The notes: a model not told the origin generated them from the sequence alone. Positions 17,102 through 25,425 are shown, numbered from the stretch's first letter. The stretch: DNA of 64,000 nt from Kitasatospora xanthocidica (GCF_014656195.1 NZ_BNBY01000015.1:122546-186545), one strand, 5' to 3'. Made by a program: numbers and translations.

Positions 17102-17775
17102 GCACCCCCCACGGCCGCACCCCGCCCGTCAGCGCCGCGCTCTCGAACGACCCGCGACCCCGCAAGCCGCTGACGCGGCGCCTCGCCGCGGCCGCCGTGC
17201 CCCTCGCACTCGTGCTGACCCTGACGGCCTGCGGTGCCGTCACCGCCGCCGTCAAGGACGGCGCCCGCCCGGACCCGACGGCGACGGCACCGCTCATGCC
17301 GCCCGGGCAGGCCCTGCAGAAGCTCGACGCCCTGCTGGCCGAAGCGACCTCGAACGTGCAGCCGGCGCTGCGGTACTGGGATGCCTGGCCCGTAGCCAAG
17401 GAGCAGTACTCCTCCGGCCTGGACGAGCACTCCCTGGGCTACGCCAAGGCCTCCCGCACGCGCCACGTCATGACCAAGGTCGCCCCCGCCAAGTACGCCA
17501 CCCTGCTGGACGCGGTGCGGAGCGTGTGGAAGGCCAAGGGCTACCGCATCGAAGAGGGCCCCACCGGGCAGGCCGTGTCCGCCACCACCGCAGAAGGTCT
17601 CAGCGTGGGAATCGGCATCGGCTCCGCCGGGGACATCGACATCCAGGCCACCGTCAGCCCGATCCCGGTGCCCGACGGCCGGGACCCGTTCGGCACCCCC
17701 ACGCCGGACCCCGTCATGGCCAACGGCAACCCGGACGTCCTCCCGAAGTACGACGACCCGTACTGGTCGCTCTGA
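17098..17775 (+). CDS. Lipoprotein partner of the hydrolase cassette
   Basis: 225 residues. A long charged N-terminus, hydrophobic stretch and lipobox LTAC (LALVLTLTACGAV) around residue 43 indicate lipidation at the outer face of the membrane. The mature domain contains LRYWDAWPVAKEQYSSGL, HSLGYAKASRTRHVMTKVAP and an end motif LPKYDDPYWSL. It overlaps the hydrolase stop by 4 bases, which suggests a cognate, possibly protective, function (inference). The domain is duplicated in the next gene. The family is unnamed to me. Confidence 0.85.
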   Translation: MSTPHGRTPPVSAALSNDPRPRKPLTRRLAAAAVPLALVLTLTACGAVTAAVKDGARPDPTATAPLMPPGQALQKLDALLAEATSNVQPALRYWDAWPVAKEQYSSGLDEHSLGYAKASRTRHVMTKVAPAKYATLLDAVRSVWKAKGYRIEEGPTGQAVSATTAEGLSVGIGIGSAGDIDIQATVSPIPVPDGRDPFGTPTPDPVMANGNPDVLPKYDDPYWSL

Positions 17776-17816
17776 CCGCCGCATCCCCACCTCCCCGTTC
17801 CGAAAGCCCCCACCCC

Positions 17817-18296
17817 ATGACCCCCGAACAGGCCGTCCAGGCACTCGACGCCCTCCTCGACGAGGCGATGTCCGCCATCCGCCCCCCGCTGCGCTACCGG
17901 GACGGCTGGCCGTGGTCCACCGAGCGGACCGCGGGCCCGGACGACCACTCCCTGGGCTACGCCACCGCCACCCGCGACCGGTACGTCATGACCAAGGTCG
18001 CCCCGTCCAAGTACGGCGCGCTGCTGGGCATCACCGAACGCGGCTGGCGGGCCCGGGGCTACCGGATCACCGCCGTCAACCCCAGCCAGCCCGCCATGTT
18101 CGCCTCCACACCCGACGGGTACGGCGTGTGCCTGCTCGTCGGCGCCGCGGGCAACATCACCTTCCAGGCCGGCGTCGGCCCCATCCCGGTCATCCGCGAC
18201 CGCGACCCCTTCGGCACCTACGTCCCCGAGCCGACCCTGCCCGACGGCCGCCCCGACATCCTCCCCCGGTACGAGGACCCGTTCTGGTCGCACTGA
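17817..18296 (+). CDS. Leaderless paralogue of the preceding lipoprotein
   Basis: 159 residues beginning directly at the conserved domain (MTPEQAVQALDALLDEAMSA). It shares HSLGYATATRDRYVMTKVAP, PIPVIRDRDPFG and LPRYEDPFWSH with the lipoprotein, so a tandem duplication is clear. It lacks any signal peptide, so the product should stay in the cytoplasm. No clear Shine-Dalgarno is seen before the ATG; coupling from the upstream gene is possible across the 41-bp gap. A lipidated/cytoplasmic pair is what would be expected for immunity on both sides of the membrane (inference). Confidence 0.8.
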   Translation: MTPEQAVQALDALLDEAMSAIRPPLRYRDGWPWSTERTAGPDDHSLGYATATRDRYVMTKVAPSKYGALLGITERGWRARGYRITAVNPSQPAMFASTPDGYGVCLLVGAAGNITFQAGVGPIPVIRDRDPFGTYVPEPTLPDGRPDILPRYEDPFWSH

Positions 18297-18318
18297 ACCC
18301 GGCCCGGCAGGTGCGGCG

Positions 18319-18354
18319 GGTCAGACGACGGAGTGCGCCGGTCAGACGACGGAG
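18319..18354. repeat. 15-bp direct repeat at the 3' end of the SUFU-like gene
   Basis: GGTCAGACGACGGAG occurs at 18319-18333 and again at 18340-18354. The second copy contains the stop and last codons of the minus-strand gene, so a short local duplication of its 3' end has occurred. Confidence 0.7.
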
Positions 18355-18920
18355 GCCCGCCGGGGATCGACCGGGTCGATCGCGTGCTCGTCGAAGAGGC
18401 TCTCCAGGGCCTCCAGGCCGCCTTCCCGCCGGAAGTCCTTCTCGGCCGTGGTGATCGGCAGCAGCCAGAGGATCCGGGCGTGGGCCCCGCCGTCCCAGGT
18501 ACAGACCTCGAACTCGGGCCCGAACGGATAGGGCAGGCTCACCAGGTAGTGGTCGCAGTCCGAGTCGTCCAGCCACGGGCGGCCGATCGGGACGGTGTGG
18601 CCGACGTCGAGCCGTTGGCGAACGGGCCCGCAGTGGTAGTACGCGTTCATGGTGACGCTCTCCAGATTGACCCACTCGTCACGCGGTGCGGCCAGGAAGA
18701 ACTCCGTCCCGTGACCGTCGTGCTGCGTCGACTCCCAGCAGCCCGACGTCACGTACAGCCACCAGTCACCCGGGCGGGCGGGATGGATCCGGAAGATCCG
18801 GAACCCGGGCACGCGGTCCTCGATCGGCCCCTCCACCCCGGGGACCTCGTCGATCACACGACCGGGAAGGGTCCTGCGGAGGTGGTCGAGGAGAGCGGTG
18901 CGTGCTGCGGCGTTCGGCAT
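18342..18920 (-). CDS. Suppressor-of-fused (SUFU)-domain protein
   Basis: 192 residues. The sequence RIHPARPGDWWLYVTSGCWE, then EFFLAAPRDEWVNLESVTMN, YYHCGPVRQRLDVGHTVPIG and a final FRREGGLEALESLFDEH matches bacterial SUFU-fold proteins. These are common in actinobacteria and other bacteria as immunity-like proteins near polymorphic toxin loci. It follows the hydrolase/lipoprotein cassette in convergent orientation, so a link to that cassette is possible. No strong Shine-Dalgarno supports the chosen ATG. Confidence 0.78.
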   Translation of the reverse strand: MPNAAARTALLDHLRRTLPGRVIDEVPGVEGPIEDRVPGFRIFRIHPARPGDWWLYVTSGCWESTQHDGHGTEFFLAAPRDEWVNLESVTMNAYYHCGPVRQRLDVGHTVPIGRPWLDDSDCDHYLVSLPYPFGPEFEVCTWDGGAHARILWLLPITTAEKDFRREGGLEALESLFDEHAIDPVDPRRASVV

Positions 18921-18996
18921 CCGGTCATCATGCCCCCGGGCCGTCGGAGCCCGTCGACCGGGGTGCGCTCCCCGCCCGGTCAGTCGGCCCGCCCGG

Positions 18997-19123
18997 TCAG
19001 TCGGCCCGGCCACGGGAGAGGACCGTGCGGACGACGGCACCGGCGGGGGCGTTGCCGGCGGTGAAGGTGCCGCCGAGCTCTTCGGCCCGCTCGGCCATGG
19101 ACCGCAGGCCGACCCCGGACAGC
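18997..19123 (-). pseudogene. Remnant of a sensor histidine kinase (C-terminal end of the ATPase domain)
   Basis: The minus-strand frame reads GVGLRSMAERAEELGGTFTA followed by GNAPAGAVVRTVLSRGRAD and a stop, the G2-box end of NarX/LiaS/DevS-type kinases. The upstream DHp and the rest of the ATPase domain are missing. Only about 42 codons survive, wedged between the SUFU-like gene and the MFS gene. Confidence 0.6.
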
Positions 19124-19145
19124 GGTGGACAGTGATGGACAGTCC
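19116..19145. repeat. 10-bp phased GGACAG repeats upstream of the MFS gene
   Basis: GGACAG recurs at 19117, 19127 and 19137, exactly one helical turn apart, 55-80 bp before the transporter start. It could be a regulator-binding site. Confidence 0.4.
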
Positions 19146-19198
19146 CCGGGCCCGGCGGGCCTGGCAGGTGGACGGCGCCCGGCCCGAGGCTCTGCGGC

Positions 19199-20743
19199 AT
19201 GAACCTCGTACGCACACCGAAGGGGCCGGGGGCCGGCCGTGCCCCACGGCCGGGAGCCGCGCTCGCCGCGCTCGCCGCGGCCCAGTTCACGGTCATGCTC
19301 GCGACCTCGATCGTGAACGTCGCACTGCCCCAGATCCGCGCCGGGACCGGACTCTCGGACGGTGCCGTCACCTGGGTGGTCAACGCGTACGGCCTGGCGT
19401 TCGGCGCGCTGCTGCCGGCCGGCGGACGGGCCGCGGACCTGCTGGGGCGCCGCCGGGTGCTGATCGCCGGGGCCGGGCTGTTCGCGGCCGCCTCGCTGAC
19501 GGCGGGGCTGGCCGCCACCCCGGAGGTGCTGATCACCGCCCGGGCCCTCCAGGGCCTCGCCGCCGCGGCGATCGCCCCGGCCGCGCTCGCCCTCGCCCTG
19601 GTGCAGGACCCGTCCGGCCCCGGGCGCGGCCGGGCGCTGGGGGTGTGGGGCGCGGTCTCCGGCGCGGGCGGCGCGGGCGGCGTCCTGCTGGGCGGGGTGC
19701 TCACCGAGGCCTGGGGCTGGCCGTGGATCTTCCACGCGGTCGCCCTGGGGTCGGCGCTGGTCCTCGCCGCCGTGGCCGTCCTGGTGCCGACGGACGAAGG
19801 ATCGGTGGTCGGCCGGGGGAGCGGCCGGGGGAGCGGGCGGTTCGACCTGGCCGGCACCCTCACCGTCACCCTCGCCCTGACCTGCCTGGTCTGGGGCCTG
19901 ACCACCGCGCGCGGCGCCGGCTGGAGCGACGGCCGGGTGGTGGGCGCGCTGGCGGCCGCCGTCGTCCTGCTCGTGGCCTTCGCCGCGATCGAGCGCCGCC
20001 GGCCGAACGCCCTGGTGCCGCCGCGACTGCTCACCACCGGGCGGGTGGCCGCCGGCAACCTGCTGATGGTCCTGCTGGGTTCGGTCTGGATCGCGCTGTT
20101 CTTCTTCCTGCCGCTCTACCAGCAACAGGTCCTCGGGTCCGGGCCGCTGGCCACCGGAGCGGCTCAACTCCCGCTCGCCGCCGCCAACATGCTCGGTGCG
20201 GCGCTGGCGCCACGGATCGCCCGGCGGATCGGCGCCACCACGACCGCGGTCGCCGCGCTGCTCACCGAGGCCGCGGGCCTGCTGTGGCTGTCCCGGATCG
20301 CCGCCGACGGCGGGTACGCCACCGACGTCCTCGGCCCCACCCTGCTGATCGGCCTGGGCCTCGGCGCCGCCTTCGTCCAGCTCACCGCGCTGGCCGTGGA
20401 GGGCGTCCCGCCCCAGGACGCCGGACTGGCCGGCGGACTGGTCAACACCACCCGCCAGGTCGGCGGCGCGATCGGCCTCGCCGTGCTGACCACACTCGCC
20501 GGATCCGTCACCGCCGGGGCGGCCGGCCACCACTCCCACCCGGAGGCGCTCACCGCCGGCTACCGGGCCGCCTTCGCCGTCTCGGCCGCCGTCCTGACGG
20601 CCACCGCGCTGCTCGCCCCGCTGCTGCTCCGGTGCACCGGGCTGCGGCGTACCGGGCTGCGGCGTGCCGGCGGGACGGGCGCCGCGGCCGACGCACCGCC
20701 GGCGCCCGACCACCGCGAACCCCGGGTCGGACAGAGCGCCTGA
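19199..20743 (+). CDS. MFS drug-efflux transporter, DHA2 (14-TM) family
   Basis: 514 residues with about 14 hydrophobic segments. The N-terminal motif IVNVALPQIRAGTGLS plus WVVNAYGLAFGALL, loop motif A-like GRAADLLGRRRVL and motif C-like GGVLLGGVLTEAWGWPWIF place it in the EmrB/QacA type. It probably exports a hydrophobic compound using proton motive force. The carotenoid-oxygenase gene begins 68 bp downstream on the same strand, so an operon is likely and the product of that enzyme, or a related small molecule, is a candidate substrate (inference). Confidence 0.92.
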   Translation: MNLVRTPKGPGAGRAPRPGAALAALAAAQFTVMLATSIVNVALPQIRAGTGLSDGAVTWVVNAYGLAFGALLPAGGRAADLLGRRRVLIAGAGLFAAASLTAGLAATPEVLITARALQGLAAAAIAPAALALALVQDPSGPGRGRALGVWGAVSGAGGAGGVLLGGVLTEAWGWPWIFHAVALGSALVLAAVAVLVPTDEGSVVGRGSGRGSGRFDLAGTLTVTLALTCLVWGLTTARGAGWSDGRVVGALAAAVVLLVAFAAIERRRPNALVPPRLLTTGRVAAGNLLMVLLGSVWIALFFFLPLYQQQVLGSGPLATGAAQLPLAAANMLGAALAPRIARRIGATTTAVAALLTEAAGLLWLSRIAADGGYATDVLGPTLLIGLGLGAAFVQLTALAVEGVPPQDAGLAGGLVNTTRQVGGAIGLAVLTTLAGSVTAGAAGHHSHPEALTAGYRAAFAVSAAVLTATALLAPLLLRCTGLRRTGLRRAGGTGAAADAPPAPDHREPRVGQSA

Positions 20744-20811
20744 CCCCCCGGGCGGCGCCGCCGCGCCGAATCAACTGACCCATCGTCATATCCCAGTGAG
20801 AGGCAACCGTC

Positions 20812-22176
20812 ATGACCGACCAGAAGCCCTACCTGACCGGCCACTACACCCCCGTCGTCGACGAGGTCACCGCCACCGGGCTGACCGTCGAGGGCGCCCT
20901 GCCCCCGGAGCTCAGCGGCCGGCTGGTCCGCAACAGCCACAACCCCAAGCCCGGCGTCACGCCCACCCACTGGTTCAAGGGCAGCGGCATGGTCCACGGC
21001 CTGCGGCTGCGTGACGGGCGCGCCGAGTGGTACCGCAACCGCTGGGTGCGCACCCCCGCCCTGGACGGCGCCCCCTACCTGACGGAGCACGGCCCCGACC
21101 TGACCGCCAGCGCGGCCGGCACCCACGTCATCGAGCACGGCGGGCGCCTGCTGGCCCTGTGCGAGGCCAACCTGCCCTTCGAGCTCACCCCCGAGCTGGA
21201 GACCGTCGGCGCCTACGACTTCGGCGGGACGCTGCGCACCGCGATGACCGCGCACCCCAAGGCGGACCCGGTCTCCGGCGAACTGCACTTCTTCGGCTCC
21301 TCGCCCGTCCCCCCGTTCCTCACCTACCACGTGGCCGACGCCAAGGGCCGGATCGTCCACAGCGCCGAGGTGCCCGGTGCGAGCGCCTCGCTCAAGCACG
21401 ACTTCGCGATCACCCGCGGCCACGTGGTGTTCGTCGAGGGGTCCGTCACCTTCGACCCCGCCGAGCACTCCGGGATCCCGTACGGCTGGAAGGACGAGCA
21501 GGCGGCCCGGATCGGGGTGATGCCGCGCGGTGCGGACGGTGCCCGGGCGATCCGGTGGTTCTCCGTCGAACCGGGCAACATGCTGCATGTCTCCAACGCC
21601 TACGAGGACAGCCGGGGCCGGATCGTCCTGGAGGGCCCGACCGTCGACCGGGAGGGCTTCGCCCTGTCCTGGAACTGGTGGACCGGGAGGCCGGGGCGCG
21701 GCAGCGAGCCCGTCTCCCGTTCCTACACCCGCCGTTGGGTGGTCGACCCGGTGGCCGGTACCGTCGACGAGCGGATCGTCGACGACCTGCCGGTGGAGTT
21801 CCCGACCCTCAACGAGGAGTACCTGGGCGCCGACAACCGCTACCAGTACGCCGTCTCCTTCCCGGACGAGGCGGGCCACGGCGGCTACGGCGTCGTCAAG
21901 TACGACCGGGTCACCGGCGCCCGCCGCATCCGCCGGGTCGGCGACGCCCGGATGCCCAGCGAGGCCCTGTTCGTCCCGGCCGCCGACGCCGGCGCCGAGG
22001 ACGACGGCTACCTGCTCACCGTCGTGACGGACCTCAAGCAGGACGCCTCCCAGCTGCTCGTCCTGGACGCCTCCGGCCTCGACCGGGTCGCCACCGTCCA
22101 CCTGCCGCACCGGGTCAGCGCCGGCCTCCACGGGTCGTGGATCCCGGACGAGGGCCGGGGCATCGGCCGCGGCTGA
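20812..22176 (+). CDS. Carotenoid oxygenase (RPE65/CCD family) non-haem iron dioxygenase
   Basis: 454 residues from ATG after a GAGAGGCAA site. All four iron-ligand histidines are present in typical context: His148 (AMTAHPKAD), His196 (SLKHDFAI), His259 (NMLHVSNAYE) and His440 (GLHGSW). The family cleaves double bonds of carotenoids, apocarotenoids or stilbenoids with O2. No carotenoid biosynthesis gene is in the window, so a phenolic or stilbene-like substrate is equally possible. It follows an MFS pump and ends in a shared hairpin with the convergent kinase gene. Confidence 0.92.
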   Translation: MTDQKPYLTGHYTPVVDEVTATGLTVEGALPPELSGRLVRNSHNPKPGVTPTHWFKGSGMVHGLRLRDGRAEWYRNRWVRTPALDGAPYLTEHGPDLTASAAGTHVIEHGGRLLALCEANLPFELTPELETVGAYDFGGTLRTAMTAHPKADPVSGELHFFGSSPVPPFLTYHVADAKGRIVHSAEVPGASASLKHDFAITRGHVVFVEGSVTFDPAEHSGIPYGWKDEQAARIGVMPRGADGARAIRWFSVEPGNMLHVSNAYEDSRGRIVLEGPTVDREGFALSWNWWTGRPGRGSEPVSRSYTRRWVVDPVAGTVDERIVDDLPVEFPTLNEEYLGADNRYQYAVSFPDEAGHGGYGVVKYDRVTGARRIRRVGDARMPSEALFVPAADAGAEDDGYLLTVVTDLKQDASQLLVLDASGLDRVATVHLPHRVSAGLHGSWIPDEGRGIGRG

Positions 22177-22186
22177 TGCGCCGCCC

Positions 22187-22225
22187 GCCCCTGCCGGACC
22201 CGGGTCCTCCGGGCCCGGCAGGGGC
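22187..22225. terminator. Bidirectional hairpin between carotenoid oxygenase and DevS-like kinase
   Basis: The stem GCCCCTGCCGG (22187-22197) pairs with CCGGCAGGGGC (22215-22225); the loop also contains CCCGGG/CCGGG pairing. It sits between convergent genes ending at 22176 and 22249. Confidence 0.7.
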
Positions 22226-22248
22226 CCCGCATCGGGCCCGGCAGGGCC

Positions 22249-23988
22249 TCAGGACCCGATCGGGGCCTCCCAGGCCAGCCGGGTGCCGCCGTCCTCGGCG
22301 GGGGTGACGGCGAAGGAGCCGCCGACCCGCTCGGCGCGCTCGGCGAGGTTGCGCAGGCCGCTGCGCCGTCCGCCCTCGGGCACGCCCACGCCGTCGTCCG
22401 CGACGGTCAGCGCCACCCGGCCGGCGAGGGCGCGCAGCGTCACCTCGACCCGGGAGGCGCGGGCGTGCCGGGCGGCGTTGCTGAGCGCCTCGGCGAGGAC
22501 GGCCACCACGTGCTCGGCCAGTTCCGGCGGCACGTCGGTGTCCAGCAGGCCCTCCATGCTCAGCCGGGGCGCGAAGCCGAGCGGGCCCTGGGCCTCGGTG
22601 ACCACCCGGGTGGCCCGGGCGCGCAGGCCGCGGTCGGGTTCGCTGTGGGCGCGCAGACCGAAGATCGTCGAACGGATGATCTTGATGGTCTCGTCCAGGT
22701 CCGCCACCGCCCGGGCCACCCGGTCCGCGGCGGCCGGGCTCTCGATCAGCCGGCCGGCGCTCTGCAGCGTCATGCCCGTCGCGAACAGCCGCTGGATCGC
22801 CAGGTCGTGCAGGTCCCGGGCGATCCGGTCACGGTCCTCCAACAGGGTCAACTGCTCGGCGTCGCGCCGCCGTTCGGCCAGCTCCAGGGCGAGCGCCGCC
22901 TGGTCGGCGAAGCCCAGCAGCGGACCGGTCTCCTCCGGCCCGAAGGCCGGCTGCCCCTGCGCCCTGGCCAGCAGCAGCACGCCCCGCCCGTACCCGGGGC
23001 CGGTGCCCAGCGGCACCGCCACCGCCGCGCCCAGCCCGTCGAAGCGGCCCGCCGGACCGGCCGGGAAACGGGGATCGCAGGCCAGCTCGTCACTGGTGAC
23101 CGGCGACCCGGAGGCGTACGCGGCACCGGACAGCGTGCCGTCCACCGGCACCGTCACCCCCAGCCGTGCCGACGGCGTACCGCCCAGCGCGACCTCCACC
23201 GCCAGTTCCTCGGCGCGCTCCTCCGGGCCCGCCAGCGCCACCGACACGTCCGCCAGTTCCGCGCCGGAGATCTCCCGGGCCCGCCGGGCGATCCGCTCGA
23301 CCACCTCCAGGCGCGGCGCCCCCGACAGCAGGCTGCGGGTGATCTCGGTGCTCGCCCGCAGCCAGCGCTGGCGCAGCTGGGCCTCCTCGTACAGCCGGGC
23401 GTTGTCGATCGCCACCCCGGCCGCGACCGCCAGGGTGGCGATCACCGCCTCGTCGTCCTCGTCGAAGTCCAGCCCGCCGCGCTTGTCGGTCAGGTAGAGG
23501 TTGCCGAACACCTCGCCGTGCACCCGCACCGGCACCCCGAGGAAGGTGTGCATCGGCGGGTGGTTCGGCGGGAACCCGACCGAGGCCGGGTGGTCGGAGA
23601 GCACCGGGCAGCGCAGCGGCCGCGGTTCGCGGATCAGCTCGCCCAGGATGCCCCGGCCGGCCGGCGGCGGGCCGATCTCGGCCATCTCCTCGTCGGTCAG
23701 ACCCACCGTCAGGAACTGCGACAGCGAGTGCCCGTCCGGCCCGATCACCCCGAGCGCGGCGTACCGGGCGTCCACCAGGTCCGCGGCCGCCTCGACGATC
23801 CGGTGCAGCGCCTGCGCCAGGTCCAGCTCACGGCCGACCGCGAGCACCGCCTCCAGCAGGCTGTGCACCCGGTTCTGCGTCCCGCGGGCCGCGTCGATCC
23901 GCCACTGGAGCTCCTCCAGCAGCTCGTCCAGGCGCAGCCGGGGCATCCGCGCGCCGCCACCCGCCGCGCTGCCGTCCGCTCCGCCCAC
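22249..23988 (-). CDS. Two-GAF sensor histidine kinase, DevS/DosS-like
   Basis: 579 residues from a GTG 6 nt after AGGAGGAGGAC. GAF-A (about 45-195) keeps the DosS/DosT-type block HPASVGFPPNHPPMHTFLGV, where the His of NHPPM may align with the haem-binding His of mycobacterial DosS/DosT. GAF-B follows to about 375. HisKA_3 has His394 in DRIARDLHDLAIQRLF; the HATPase has EALSNAARHA, VADDGVGVPEGG and GLRNLAERAERVGG. Known homologues sense O2, NO, CO or redox and phosphorylate DevR. The divergent usp gene and the DevR-like gene at 6023 support that role. Confidence 0.9.
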   Translation of the reverse strand: MGGADGSAAGGGARMPRLRLDELLEELQWRIDAARGTQNRVHSLLEAVLAVGRELDLAQALHRIVEAAADLVDARYAALGVIGPDGHSLSQFLTVGLTDEEMAEIGPPPAGRGILGELIREPRPLRCPVLSDHPASVGFPPNHPPMHTFLGVPVRVHGEVFGNLYLTDKRGGLDFDEDDEAVIATLAVAAGVAIDNARLYEEAQLRQRWLRASTEITRSLLSGAPRLEVVERIARRAREISGAELADVSVALAGPEERAEELAVEVALGGTPSARLGVTVPVDGTLSGAAYASGSPVTSDELACDPRFPAGPAGRFDGLGAAVAVPLGTGPGYGRGVLLLARAQGQPAFGPEETGPLLGFADQAALALELAERRRDAEQLTLLEDRDRIARDLHDLAIQRLFATGMTLQSAGRLIESPAAADRVARAVADLDETIKIIRSTIFGLRAHSEPDRGLRARATRVVTEAQGPLGFAPRLSMEGLLDTDVPPELAEHVVAVLAEALSNAARHARASRVEVTLRALAGRVALTVADDGVGVPEGGRRSGLRNLAERAERVGGSFAVTPAEDGGTRLAWEAPIGS

Positions 23989-24123
23989 CGCTGTCCTCCT
24001 CCTCGTGCCCTGCCGTGTCCCGTCTGGCCTTGTGGCCGTCCGATCGGCGGGATCGCCCCTGCTCACGGTAGTGCCAGGGTGTCGGCGGAGTGGAGGGCGG
24101 GGTCGGTCGTAGGCTCCCGAAGC

Positions 24124-24159
24124 GGGCCTTTCGTCCCGTGGCCGAGGGTCCTGCGGCCT
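24124..24159. promoter_or_regulatory. Tandem DevR-type sites between the kinase and usp genes
   Basis: GGGCCTTTCGTCCC (24124-24137) is a full match to GGGNCNNNNGNCCC; GGGTCCTGCGGCCT (24146-24159) matches except for the last base. Their centres are 22 bp apart, about two helical turns, as in tandem DosR boxes, and lie about 120-140 bp before the usp start. Confidence 0.5.
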
Positions 24160-24268
24160 CTGTCGCGGGGCCGTGGGCGGCTGCCAGGGTGGGGGAGGAG
24201 CGGACGGAGCGTCAGCGCGCCGCCGCCGGCTCCGAACCACCGAGTGCCGACACCGTGGAGGAACGCTC

Positions 24269-25153
24269 ATGAGCGAGCGAAGCGAGCTGACGCCGACCGT
24301 GCTGGCCGGGATCGACGGCTCACCGCAGAGCACGGCCGCCGCCCACTGGGCCGCCGAGGAGGCGGTGCGCACCGGCGCCGCACTGCGGCTGGTGCACGCC
24401 TGGCCGTGGCTGACGGACGGCGTGTCGTCGTTCGCCGAGCCCGACGACCTCCCCGACGTCGTCCAGCGGACCCTGACCGAGGCGGCCGAGGACCTCCGCG
24501 GGCGGTACCCGGACCTGGCCGTACGGACCGACGCGGTGCTGGACGCGCCGGTCGACGGCCTGGTGGCCGCCGCCGGGGACGCGGAACTGCTGGTGCTCGG
24601 CTCGCGCGGCCTCGGCGGCTTCACCGGGCTGCTGCTCGGCTCGGTCAGCATGGCCGTGGCCGGGCGCAGCGAGGTGCCGGTGGTCGTGGTGCGCGAGGCC
24701 GGAGAGGCCCGGGAGGCCGCGGACGGCACGGCCGAGGTGGTGGTCGGCGTCGACGGGCACGCCCCGGAGGAGGAGGTGCTGGCCTTCGCCTTCCGCGAGG
24801 CCGCCCTGCGCGGGGTCAGGGTCCGGGCGGTGCACGGCTGGGACCTGCCACCGCTGTTCGGCTACGCGGGCGGGGCCGTCCCGGCGGCCGAGATCGCCCA
24901 GCTGGAGGCACTGGAGGCGAAGCTGCTCTCGCTCGCCCTGGCCGGCCCCCGCGAGCGGCACCCGGACGTCGCGGTGGTCGAGGACGTCCGGCTGGGTGCG
25001 GCCCGCGGCCTGGTCGAGGCCTCAACCGGAGCCGCGCTGGTCGTGGTCGGCCGACGCCACCGCCCGGTCGACTTCGGCCCCCGCCTCGGCCGGATCGCGC
25101 ACGCGGTACTGCACCACGCGGAGGCACCGGTCGCGGTCGTCCCCCACGGGTGA
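24269..25153 (+). CDS. Tandem-domain universal stress protein
   Basis: 294 residues from ATG after GGAGGAACG. The first Usp domain (1-145) has the ATP-binding signature GSRGLGGFTGLLLGSVS and VPVVVVRE. The second (about 155-294) begins VVVGVDGHAPEEE but has only GRRHRPVDFGPRLGRIAHAV, so nucleotide binding there is doubtful. Two-domain Usps are typical members of DosR/DevR regulons in actinobacteria. It is divergent from the DevS-like kinase and carries two DevR-like sites upstream, consistent with hypoxia or stress induction (inference). Confidence 0.92.
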   Translation: MSERSELTPTVLAGIDGSPQSTAAAHWAAEEAVRTGAALRLVHAWPWLTDGVSSFAEPDDLPDVVQRTLTEAAEDLRGRYPDLAVRTDAVLDAPVDGLVAAAGDAELLVLGSRGLGGFTGLLLGSVSMAVAGRSEVPVVVVREAGEAREAADGTAEVVVGVDGHAPEEEVLAFAFREAALRGVRVRAVHGWDLPPLFGYAGGAVPAAEIAQLEALEAKLLSLALAGPRERHPDVAVVEDVRLGAARGLVEASTGAALVVVGRRHRPVDFGPRLGRIAHAVLHHAEAPVAVVPHG

Positions 25154-25172
25154 GGCGACCAAGGCCCCGGCG

Positions 25173-25209
25173 CGCGACGGGCCGTAGGGCCCTGCCGCCC
25201 GCCGGGGCC
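25173..25209 (+). terminator. Hairpin after the universal stress protein gene
   Basis: GGCCCCGGCG (25173-25182) pairs exactly with CGCCGGGGCC (25200-25209), 20 bp after the stop. Confidence 0.65.
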
Positions 25210-25425
25210 GCCGCGCACATCCGGCAGAGGGCCCGGGCCACGTACAACTGGTGCTGCGAGCCGGATGCGCGCCCCGCCGCATGATCTCCTCCCCGAGGCC
25301 GGCGTACCTGTCCTTTCTCCTGTGAATTAAGGGAGTTGGCGTGCACCTGTGCGTGTGATGGGTACGATCGATCGGTCTGTCGTGAGGGGGCTGGCCTCGA
25401 TCAGCCGTAGGGGGTGGAACGGACG

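Noticed and set aside
18997..20058. Full-length 353-codon minus-strand protein antisense to the MFS gene
   Set aside because: Only the last 42 codons resemble a kinase; the remainder is antisense shadow of the transporter.
25414..25425. GTG start 12 bases upstream for the second WXG-like gene
   Set aside because: The ribosome-binding sequence would be too close to this GTG; the ATG at 25426 is preferred.
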